This document shows, one piece after another, positions 1 to 5,188 of a DNA stretch of 5,188 bases (the first letter of the stretch is position 1; the number at the start of each line of letters is the position of its first letter). This DNA is from an uncultured Gammaproteobacteria bacterium. Its GTDB lineage: Bacteria; Pseudomonadota; Gammaproteobacteria; Pseudomonadales; DT-91. Below the pieces are notes generated by a model. The model ran no database searches. It worked only from the letters and a program-made list of their open reading frames with translations, and had not been told where the DNA came from. A program made the translations under genes and the position numbers. The stretch spans positions 1 to 5,188 of the forward strand of contig CAKMZU010000259.1 of the NCBI GenBank assembly GCA_929200485.1, given 5' to 3'.

Positions 1-79
1 ATATATAGACAAAGATAGTTGTAGATCGTTCATTTATTAATAGGGTTATAACAATTCGCATCACGAGATCGCTTCGCTC

Positions 80-186
80 CCCGTGTGCTTACGGTTTAAA
101 GGCGATCAAGTTAATAGAAGCACTCACCCTTTGGGTGAATACTACTATTTTCCAAAGTCTTGCCTTTACCGACTTGACCACACAGG
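80..186. repeat. Long imperfect inverted repeat with central hairpin
   Basis: The left arm (80-117) and right arm (145-186) are imperfect reverse complements. The outer ends match as CCCGTGTG against the complement of CACACAGG (7 of 8). A middle block matches around GGTTTAAAGGC (94-103) and GCCTTTACC (162-170) with small gaps. The inner AATAG (113-117) pairs with CTATT (145-149). The centre is a compact hairpin, TCACCC (124-129), loop TTT, GGGTGA (133-138). The whole could fold as one long interrupted stem in DNA or RNA. It may be a small non-autonomous element, a dispersed intergenic repeat or a structured leader. No target-site duplication was found, so the class is left open. Confidence 0.55.
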
Positions 187-253
187 TATTTTATCAGAGG
201 TGACCATTGTCTATCCCAAAGCGTTATTTTATTAATTAAATAGCAGGAATTAA

Positions 254-1066
254 GTGATAAAGCACCTGCTTGCCTTGGTGCCTGTTTCAGTTATCGCCAT
301 TTCAGGTTGTTCTTCAAAGCAGGTTAAAGAAGGTCCCGCAACTGGTAACGTCAACGTTATCATTGAAAAAGAAGTTTCAAATGAAAAAACAGGTGAAATT
401 TCTATCCAGGCTCAGCGCATTGATGAAATCGCAGAGCGCAGTATTTCCGACGCAGTATTTCCGACGCAGTATTTCCGACGCAGTATTTCCGACAAAGGCG
501 CAGGTGGTTTAACTCGGATCGGTACGCCAGTTTATCAATTTTTGAACCCGCAACAATCGCCAGATGGCACTAAGATTCTATTTTCATCGCGTGAGTTTTT
601 TGAGAATAGCCCATTCATTTGGTATATGAAAAAGAACGGTGCATTGCCAACGCAGCTAAAACAGGGAACCTATGCCGAGTGGCTAGATGACGAGACGATT
701 ATTTTTTCAGCGAAAGACGAGAATACCGGGTTATTTGCCATCTGGAAGTCCAATATCGATGGATCGAATTTGACGCAGATTATTGCGGATAACGAAATGG
801 ACTGCATCTCGCCAACTATTGACCCCACGAAAAAGTTTGTTGCCTACGTTAAACAAGCGCCTAAAGGGAACAAAGTAGAAAAGCTACAAAGTCGTGATGT
901 GCATGTCTTTCAACTCGATGATGCCCTATCTCAACAAATAACCACTAATATTTCTCGTGATGATATGCCAAAATGGTCTCCGGATGGCGGCTATTTGTAT
1001 TTTCGCTCATCTCGCGGGTTAGCTTGGAATATCTGGCGTCTATCAACTGGTTTTTTGGTTAAATAA
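254..1066 (+). CDS. Lipoprotein with TolB-like (PD40) beta-propeller repeats
   Basis: Predicted outer-membrane lipoprotein, 270 aa, specific role unknown. The start is GTG: an in-frame TAA directly precedes it, an AGGAA ribosome site lies at 245-249, and this start gives a full type II signal peptide with a hydrophobic core (residues 5-16) and lipobox I-S-G-C with Cys19. Ser at +2 predicts sorting to the outer membrane. A polar linker (20-60) leads into a domain with repeated PD40/WD40-like blades: QSPDGTKILFSSR (101-113), a second around 140-170 ending NIDGSN, a weaker one around 184-200, and KWSPDGGYLYFRSSRG (240-255). Such blades are typical of TolB-type propellers that bind proteins or envelope ligands. 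About four blades are visible, fewer than a complete six- or seven-blade propeller, so the protein may be short or have diverged blades. A 14-bp tandem repeat adds 14 residues at about 67-80. It is monocistronic as far as visible. Confidence 0.85.
   Translation: MIKHLLALVPVSVIAISGCSSKQVKEGPATGNVNVIIEKEVSNEKTGEISIQAQRIDEIAERSISDAVFPTQYFRRSISDKGAGGLTRIGTPVYQFLNPQQSPDGTKILFSSREFFENSPFIWYMKKNGALPTQLKQGTYAEWLDDETIIFSAKDENTGLFAIWKSNIDGSNLTQIIADNEMDCISPTIDPTKKFVAYVKQAPKGNKVEKLQSRDVHVFQLDDALSQQITTNISRDDMPKWSPDGGYLYFRSSRGLAWNIWRLSTGFLVK
437..492 (+). repeat. Perfect 14-bp tandem repeat, 4 copies, inside lipoprotein gene
   Basis: The unit CGCAGTATTTCCGA occurs four times without a mismatch (437-450, 451-464, 465-478, 479-492). 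Because 14 is not a multiple of 3, consecutive copies are read in different frames. Three extra units (42 bp) equal 14 codons, so the gene returns to frame and the peptide RSISD appears twice (residues 62-66 and 76-80) with AVFPTQYFR between. Only 1, 4, 7 and so on copies keep the downstream propeller in frame. The unit has no stop codon in any of the six frames. Identical copies imply recent expansion, probably by slipped-strand mispairing. Confidence 0.97.
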
Positions 1067-1076
1067 AACTGCTCTT

Positions 1077-1106
1077 TGGTTTGCAGGAAGTTATATCTGT
1101 AAACCA
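1077..1106 (+). terminator. Possible stem-loop terminator after lipoprotein gene
   Basis: GGTTTGCAG (1078-1086) pairs with CTGTAAACC (1097-1105), with one G.U pair and a flanking T-A pair, around a 10-nt loop. It starts 11 bp after the stop codon at 1066. The downstream sequence is pyrimidine-rich with T-runs, but they begin about 10 nt or more after the stem, so this is not a classical intrinsic terminator. It could be a weak terminator or an mRNA-stabilising 3' hairpin. Confidence 0.4.
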
Positions 1107-1645
1107 GGCTCCTCTTTCTTGTTTTTTCATCATTTTTTTGGTGAGAGTGATTGGCATTTTTTACCTGAGCTTTAATCGATCCTAAGTACAAAAAATATCA
1201 GCTATTGGTCTTATTGGAGAGCCAGAGAAGAATCTAGTCGAATGTAATAATGCATTGAAAACTGCTTCGCCTTGAACTATAAGCTTAGGTCAGATCAGTC
1301 AATGGCGTGAGAGTGATTTGGCTAGGTGTCAAAAAAGATAAGTTTTCAGCTAAAAGATTTTATGATCAACACTTAGCCTAAGCCTGTGAAAATAAATGAT
1401 AATCTGTTCTGCATTGACATCGAAAGTTTGCGCACCCATGAGGCCAGTTATCCAAAGGTCTTTGTTTTCGATCTGTTTTGATACAAGCTTGGCTTGTATG
1501 CATTCACTGAGTAGATGATCTATGGCTAAGCTTTGTTTAAGGGCCAATAGCAGAAGCGATTTATTTGGGCGCTAAATTCCAGATACCGAGGTCAAATTAT
1601 ATTTTTACCTTGTATTTTGGGAGTTGTAATCCTAAAAAGCAAGGT
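1107..1645. other. Gene-free stretch with scraps of open frame
   Basis: No convincing gene lies here. On the plus strand, one frame (1186-1341) is open apart from a single TGA at 1273-1275. Its two halves read as IGLIGEPEKNLVECNNALK and, after the stop, LGQISQWRESDLARCQKR, which is faintly like a decayed DNA-binding segment but matches no family I can name. On the minus strand, 1350-1547 is open for 65 codons from a TTG (peptide includes NKDLWITGLMGAQTFDVNAE) and the frame stays open a little further upstream. It has no convincing ribosome site and I do not recognise it. Either could be a gene relic or chance. Confidence 0.4.
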
Positions 1646-1884
1646 ATGATCAATCGATATATTACTCAATCCTTGTTAAAGCACTTGTCACAGATGCCTG
1701 CAGTTGCGTTGATTGGCGTAAGGCAGGTAGGTAAAACCACACTGGCTAAATCACTTCATAAAACGATGGATACCTTATGTCTGGATTTGGAGTCACCCAG
1801 TGATTTGTTAAAACTCGGTGATCCAGAGAGCTTTTTTGAAATGCATGCCGATAAGCTGATCATTCTTTAGGCGAAGTGCATCTT
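1646..1884 (+). pseudogene. 5' remnant of AAA_14/DUF4143-type ATPase
   Basis: The ATG at 1646 opens 74 codons ending in TAG at 1868-1870. The peptide begins MINRYITQSLLKHL, then VALIGVRQVGKTTLAK with a Walker A motif (GVRQVGKT, residues 24-31), and ends at DKLIIL. This matches the N-terminus of the common bacterial and archaeal ATPases annotated as AAA_14 plus DUF4143, normally about 370-420 aa. In intact members the hydrophobic strand is followed at once by Walker B acidic residues, typically DEVQ. Here TAG intervenes, but a frame shifted by 2 nt resumes as G-E-V-H (1870-1881) and then degenerates to a stop at 1894-1896. The gene is thus frameshifted at Walker B and lacks its remaining four-fifths, replaced by the opposing small gene. 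The open frame extends upstream to a TTG at 1565, but those 27 residues do not look like the family. A functional ATPase is ruled out; a residual short peptide is not. Confidence 0.8.
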
Positions 1885-1889
1885 GAAAT

Positions 1890-2327
1890 CTACTGAAGAG
1901 GAGGATGAAGAGAGTTAGCTTTAACTCCTATATCAGCCTTTTCTTCTTCTTCTTCTTCAGTTTTATTATAATACCTTATAAGCTTTTCTCTCAGAGGAGA
2001 GGACAGATTCGCAACAAGGTTGTTATTTAACATCTTCTGCATTTTTCTTATCCAGCGGCTATCCACTCGATTATTCACGGTCGCCGGATCCATAAATAAT
2101 AAGGTTAATGGAGAATGAGCAAATGTACTTCTGCCTTGATCAGGAATATATTGATCTCTTAGTTCACTCAACCGACCCATTATTTCTTTTGCTTTCTCAT
2201 CATCGGGTTGAGTCTTCAGGATTTCCATAAGTCCAGCTACGATTTCAAGAAAGCTCCTATTTTTAGACTGTACTGACATAGAGATAGAAAAAATTAATAA
2301 CGCTATAACACATATTTTATGTAACAT
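1890..2327 (-). CDS. Small exported protein of unknown function
   Basis: 145 aa, not recognised. The ATG (2325-2327) is preceded by a plausible ribosome site, AGGAT read on the minus strand (complement of ATCCT, 2336-2340), about 8 nt away. Residues 1-21 form a Sec-type signal peptide (MLHKICVIALLIFSISMSVQS) with likely cleavage after about residue 21. There is no lipobox Cys, so a periplasmic or secreted protein is expected. The mature part looks mainly helical and charged: a helix-rich segment 24-60, a central HSPLTLLFMDPATVNN (71-86), a basic segment RWIRKMQKML (91-100), then SSPLREKLIRYYNK (109-122). The C-terminus carries six consecutive Glu (124-129) encoded by a TTC microsatellite and a short tail. 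Its 3' end abuts the broken ATPase, suggesting insertion or rearrangement at this point. No partner gene is adjacent in the same orientation. Confidence 0.6.
   Translation of the reverse strand: MLHKICVIALLIFSISMSVQSKNRSFLEIVAGLMEILKTQPDDEKAKEIMGRLSELRDQYIPDQGRSTFAHSPLTLLFMDPATVNNRVDSRWIRKMQKMLNNNLVANLSSPLREKLIRYYNKTEEEEEEKADIGVKANSLHPPLQ
1941..1958. repeat. (TTC)6 microsatellite encoding poly-Glu
   Basis: Six perfect TTC triplets on the plus strand read as GAA on the minus strand and give Glu124-129 of the exported protein. Unit gain or loss would change Glu number without shifting frame, so length polymorphism would be tolerated. Confidence 0.9.
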
Positions 2328-2340
2328 GGAGTTTTATCCT

Positions 2341-2430
2341 ATGGTGATTACTCAAAATGATTTCATTTCAAATACTTTGAACAGGTTTTGTGAGAAAAAT
2401 AGTTCAAGCAGTTTCTTTGATTATTTTTAA
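2341..2430 (+). CDS. Possible 29-aa small ORF
   Basis: An ATG at 2341 is preceded by GGAG (2328-2331) at a 9-nt spacing and opens 29 codons (begins MVITQNDFISNTLNRF, ends SSSSFFDYF) to a TAA. The ribosome site abuts the start codon of the divergent exported-protein gene, so the two translation starts are only 13 bp apart. There is no signal peptide, membrane segment or known motif. Translation is plausible from the ribosome site, but a chance ORF of this size is common. Confidence 0.25.
   Translation: MVITQNDFISNTLNRFCEKNSSSSFFDYF
2367..2381. promoter_or_regulatory. Palindrome, possible operator
   Basis: TTCAAA-TAC-TTTGAA is a perfect 6-bp inverted repeat with a 3-bp spacer, about 40-54 bp upstream of the start codon of the leftward exported-protein gene. 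Position and symmetry suit a dimeric regulator, but the sequence is AT-rich, occurs once, and could be chance. Confidence 0.25.
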
Positions 2431-2697
2431 AAAGATTAGTTCATCGGGTTGATCTTCATGCGCTTCAGATTATTTGCTTTGAGGTAATCGACCCAACTCT
2501 GTTAATGGCAGTGCGTCAACGAGTTTTTTTTGTGGCGTGTAAGCATCGTAATGTCTGTTATGTGGGATTTCGGCTTAAGAGGATAAGAAGTTAGGTGTAA
2601 TAAACGCAAGTTTTTTTAGTAGTATGGTAAATTAACACGCAGTGAATTTTATCAATTTTTCTGACTCTATCTCTATTTACTTTTTTAAGATGTATTA

Positions 2698-5031
2698 ATG
2701 ACTGAAAATAACTCATCCTTTGCGGAAATTTTACAGCAGGCGTTGCGAGCAGGTGAAGCTTGCACACGAAAAACTATGACGTGTGATGATCTTTTGATCT
2801 CTATTGCAGGGGATGCGCCTTTACGCTTCCCGCTGACGAAGACAAAAGTTCGTTCGTTGATTAAACTTTCACAGCCTGCGCGCTTTGGCTTAAAAGATAA
2901 AACACTCGAAGATAAAAACGTCCGCGATACTTGGGAGATTCCCCGAAATCGTATTAAAATCGATAAAAGACAGTGGAATAAAACCCTAAAACCGCTGCTT
3001 GCTGATATCGCAGCTGATTTAGGGTTGGCCGAAGGTAGTACTTTTGATGCCCAATTACATAATTTGTTAATTTATGAACCCGGGCAGTTTTTTCTACCCC
3101 ATCAGGATTCAGAAAAGTTAGATGGTATGGTCGCGACGCTTGTGGTTGTACTTCCTTCAAAGCATAAAGGTGGTTCGCTGGTCATTGAACATGGCGGTGA
3201 AAAGCGCACGATGCAAACCAGCCGGGCCCGTCTTGATGCACTTAGCTGTATAGCCTTTTACGCCGATTGCCATCATGAGGTTAAACCAATAACTGAAGGG
3301 TATCGTGTTGCCCTCACTTATAATTTGGTATTGAAAAGCGGCAGGGCGGCTATACCCTCAGATGAGAATGAAAAACCCTTAGTTAGTGCGTTAACCGATT
3401 ATTTTGATAGCGCTGATGAAGCTAATTATGCGATGGTAGAGGAGGCTAATAATCACTGGCAAAGACCGAGCCCTCCGAAGTGGGTCTACTTACTCGATCA
3501 CCAATACACACAAAAAAGCTTAACGCCTTCGCAGCTGAAAAATCAGGATAGGACAGGGTTTGAATTGATTAGTAAAGCAGCACAAGCCATGGCGTGTGAT
3601 GTTACCTTAGGCTTGATCGAACTCAAAGAGATGTGGGATGCTTATTCAGAAGAGGACACCTATGATCGCTATGGTAACTGCTGGGATGATGAATATGATG
3701 AGGATGACGATGAATATGAAGAAGAGCACCAATCTGATGCCTATGTATTAAATAGTCTTATTGACAAAGAAATTGCACTGACTTATACGGCAAGCGAGGA
3801 GACAGGAGCCTCGCTGTCGTCTGAGGTTGTTTTGGATGAATCTCAGATTTTTTGGACTAAACCCTGTGAAGATTTTGATCCTTTCGATTCAGAGTATGAA
3901 GGCTGGATGGGTAATTACGGTAATACGTTAGAGCGCTGGTATCACAGGGCGTGCATTATTTTAACTCGCAAAAGCGATCATTATGCGGTTATGTGTGAAA
4001 CTAAACCAGGCAGGTTGGTTGAGGCACTTACAAAATTAACGAAAAATGATACATCGCTTGTAGAAGCACAGCAGGTTGTAAAGCAGATTTTACCCTATTG
4101 GCCAGCTGCGAATAATTATGAAGCGCTCAATAGCAGTAAGTGGATCAACGATGTTTTTCGTTTGAGTGCTCGAATAAAAGATGAAATGTTAGCGCGTAAG
4201 CTCACTGAGCCGTTAACACTTAACGCATTAAAAGACAAAACCGCTAAAACGTTTGCCAATTTGATCAATGGCTATGATGATACCTTTGCAGTTAGTCTGC
4301 TGGTAGGTTTGCAAAAGAAAAATGACAAGTATTTACTCTCTTTCGAGCCGTTAATAGATGCACTGACTAAGCATCTTAAATCGAATGCCAGTATTCAGTG
4401 GTTGTTGAATTATCAGTTTGACAAAATCACAGATGAATGTAATCAGCAAGGTAGAAGAACGCCTGTCAGTATCAAGGATGCAGAACCAATGCGAATGGCG
4501 TTAATGACTGAGTTTCTTAATACATGCATGATGGTTGATAATCAAGAACGGTATCAAAAAGGGGTTATCTATATTGAGCAACAACAACGATTGTTTCCTG
4601 TTCTAGCAAAAGCAGAGCTACTGTTGAGCTTAAAAAAACTACCGAAGATTAAAACCTATACGGGGTATTTAATGCTTTATCAGTCAGTGAATTTAAGTCT
4701 TGCCCAGATGGTTGCGCAACCGCATCGACGAAGCGATGACTGGTCAATTGAGGATGAGGTCAATTGCTCCTGTGCTTTATGTAACACTTTGTCTGAATTT
4801 TTAATTGCCAGGGATGAGCAGCGTAAAGTGTGGCCTATTGCAGCACCCAAAAGACAACATATTCATCGAATGATTGATGATATGGGCTTACCTGTAACCC
4901 ATGTGACAAAACGAGAAGGCAGCCCGCATAAGCTGGTGTTAACAAAGACGCAGGCATTGCATGATAATGCTAAAAAACAGCAGATGGCTGCGGAGTCTGC
5001 TTTTGAAAAAGTCGGTGCCCTTAACCCTTAA
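2698..5031 (+). CDS. 2-oxoglutarate/Fe(II) oxygenase-domain protein, large
   Basis: 777-aa cytoplasmic protein (no signal or membrane segments). The N-terminal domain is a prolyl-4-hydroxylase-like 2OG-Fe(II) dioxygenase, a fold that uses O2 and 2-oxoglutarate to hydroxylate a substrate. Visible core: LLIYEPGQFFLPHQDSEK (123-140) with the H-x-D iron ligands His135 and Asp137, strands TLVVVLPSKHKGGSLVIEHG (147-166), and AFYADCHHEV (186-195) with distal ligand His193. Then comes GYRVALTYNL (201-210), with Arg203 placed to bind 2OG. All catalytic residues are present. Residues 211-777 have no assigned function but carry blocks I associate with relatives of this domain in bacteria and fungi: GNYGNTLERWYHRA (405-418), C-x-C-x-x-C (690-695), RQHIH (719-723) and THVTKREGSPHKLVLTKT (734-751). 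Residues 329-343 are strongly acidic. ATG 2698 is chosen because an in-frame upstream extension is absent; the ribosome site is weak (AAGA). Substrate unknown. Confidence 0.9.
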   Translation: MTENNSSFAEILQQALRAGEACTRKTMTCDDLLISIAGDAPLRFPLTKTKVRSLIKLSQPARFGLKDKTLEDKNVRDTWEIPRNRIKIDKRQWNKTLKPLLADIAADLGLAEGSTFDAQLHNLLIYEPGQFFLPHQDSEKLDGMVATLVVVLPSKHKGGSLVIEHGGEKRTMQTSRARLDALSCIAFYADCHHEVKPITEGYRVALTYNLVLKSGRAAIPSDENEKPLVSALTDYFDSADEANYAMVEEANNHWQRPSPPKWVYLLDHQYTQKSLTPSQLKNQDRTGFELISKAAQAMACDVTLGLIELKEMWDAYSEEDTYDRYGNCWDDEYDEDDDEYEEEHQSDAYVLNSLIDKEIALTYTASEETGASLSSEVVLDESQIFWTKPCEDFDPFDSEYEGWMGNYGNTLERWYHRACIILTRKSDHYAVMCETKPGRLVEALTKLTKNDTSLVEAQQVVKQILPYWPAANNYEALNSSKWINDVFRLSARIKDEMLARKLTEPLTLNALKDKTAKTFANLINGYDDTFAVSLLVGLQKKNDKYLLSFEPLIDALTKHLKSNASIQWLLNYQFDKITDECNQQGRRTPVSIKDAEPMRMALMTEFLNTCMMVDNQERYQKGVIYIEQQQRLFPVLAKAELLLSLKKLPKIKTYTGYLMLYQSVNLSLAQMVAQPHRRSDDWSIEDEVNCSCALCNTLSEFLIARDEQRKVWPIAAPKRQHIHRMIDDMGLPVTHVTKREGSPHKLVLTKTQALHDNAKKQQMAAESAFEKVGALNP

Positions 5032-5052
5032 GTGATTCTGCCCCGTCTTTTG

Positions 5053-5188
5053 TTAATTTGAGGGCATTGAAAATAAATCCTTAAGCTCGCGATCATTAAA
5101 TTCAGTAATCCAGGTTTCACCACTGGATACTGAAAGATCGGCGAGTTCTTTTTTGTCGTTGATCATGTCGTTGATTTTTTCTTCAAAA
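5053..5188 (-). CDS. C-terminal end of SNF2-family helicase (partial)
   Basis: The minus strand is open from the window edge to a TAA at 5053-5055, giving the last 44 residues of a gene that begins outside. The peptide runs FEEKINDMINDKKELADL, then SSGETWITEFNDRELKDLFSM. This resembles the extreme C-terminus of bacterial SNF2/SWI2-type DEAD/DEAH helicases, where a (V/I)EEKI-x-x-(M/L)I-x-x-K segment ending the second RecA domain is followed by a GE-x-W(L/I)TE-x-x-x-x-EL-x-x-L tail. No helicase motifs are inside the window, so the assignment rests on this tail only. The gene converges on the oxygenase gene with 21 bp between the stops, and no clear terminator hairpin separates them. Confidence 0.7.
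   Translation of the reverse strand, partial: FEEKINDMINDKKELADLSVSSGETWITEFNDRELKDLFSMPSN

Larger units (their letters stand above)
2328..2697. other. Spacer between divergent genes
   Basis: This 370-bp region must hold the start signals for both the exported protein (leftward) and the oxygenase (rightward). No promoter with clear -35 and -10 boxes could be assigned. It contains a 29-codon ORF at 2341-2430, a 15-bp palindrome at 2367-2381, and two overlapping low-quality open stretches. One is on plus (2421-2594, 57 codons, no good start). The other is on minus (about 2612 down to 2404), interrupted by two stops, with peptide HYDAYTPQKKLVDALPLTE. Neither is recognised; the minus one may be a decayed gene tail. 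Confidence 0.5.

Noticed and set aside
101..166. tRNA-like fold starting GGCGATC and ending CTTGCC
   Set aside because: There is no T-loop consensus, no proper anticodon arm and no acceptor stem of 7 bp. The pairing belongs to the larger inverted repeat.
207..235. Promoter-like TTGTCT, 17 bp, TATTAA before the lipoprotein gene
   Set aside because: Each box matches consensus at only 4 of 6 positions in AT-rich DNA. The implied start would leave about a 12-nt leader barely containing the ribosome site.
270..512. 80-codon plus-strand ORF through the 14-bp repeat
   Set aside because: It is the lipoprotein gene read in another frame. It is long only because the repeat has no stop in any frame.
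991..1191. 66-codon minus-strand ORF
   Set aside because: It overlaps the 3' end of the lipoprotein gene in antisense, has no ribosome site and its peptide is low-complexity and basic. It is a shadow frame.
1141..1322. Direct repeat GTGAGAGTGAT(T)TGGC at 1141 and 1307
   Set aside because: About 15 of 16 bases match with one indel. Similarity of this size can be expected by chance in a window this long, and flanks do not match.
1565..1645. N-terminal extension of the ATPase remnant from a TTG
   Set aside because: The 27 extra residues do not resemble the family, whose members begin near M-I-x-R-x, as does the ATG at 1646.
2954..3160. 68-codon minus-strand ORF inside the oxygenase gene
   Set aside because: It is antisense to the conserved catalytic domain, with no recognisable motif or ribosome site.
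5016..5066. Terminator hairpin between the converging genes (TGCCCTTAA with TTTGAGGGCA)
   Set aside because: The stem is 9 bp with a G.U pair but the loop is about 33 nt and there is no adjoining T-run, so it is unlike an intrinsic terminator.

Overview
The window looks like accessory chromosome of a moderately AT-rich bacterium, most likely a gammaproteobacterium. That placement is an inference from the style of the genes: a diderm lipoprotein with a lipobox and Ser at +2, AGGA-type ribosome sites, and a long 2OG-Fe(II) oxygenase. No rRNA or tRNA is present to confirm it. Coding density is low in the left half, with relics and long non-coding stretches, and high in the right half.

Layout. 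Positions 1-253 hold no gene but carry a long imperfect inverted repeat (80-186) centred on a strong hairpin. Positions 254-1066 (+) encode a lipoprotein with TolB-like (PD40) beta-propeller repeats. Near its N-terminus lies a perfect 4-copy, 14-bp tandem repeat (437-492), which is the most striking sequence object here. Positions 1067-1645 are non-coding with a possible stem-loop terminator and scraps of open frame. Positions 1646-1870 (+) are the 5' end of an AAA_14/DUF4143-type ATPase, broken exactly where the Walker B motif should be. Positions 1890-2327 (-) encode a small exported protein of unknown function with a (TTC)6 microsatellite giving a poly-Glu tract. Positions 2328-2697 are a gene-poor spacer with a tiny possible ORF and a short palindrome.

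Positions 2698-5031 (+) encode a 777-residue protein with an N-terminal prolyl-4-hydroxylase-like Fe(II)/2-oxoglutarate oxygenase domain and a long C-terminal region whose function is not known. Positions 5053-5188 (-) are the 3' end of a convergent gene that resembles the extreme C-terminus of SNF2-family helicases.

I see no operon and no obvious pathway linking these genes. Each intact gene stands alone, and the oxygenase and helicase converge with 21 bp between stop codons. I found no CRISPR array, complete insertion sequence or recognisable multi-gene defence system. The best candidates for something undescribed are the frame-sensitive 14-bp repeat in the lipoprotein gene, the 107-bp inverted repeat, and the uncharacterised body of the oxygenase.
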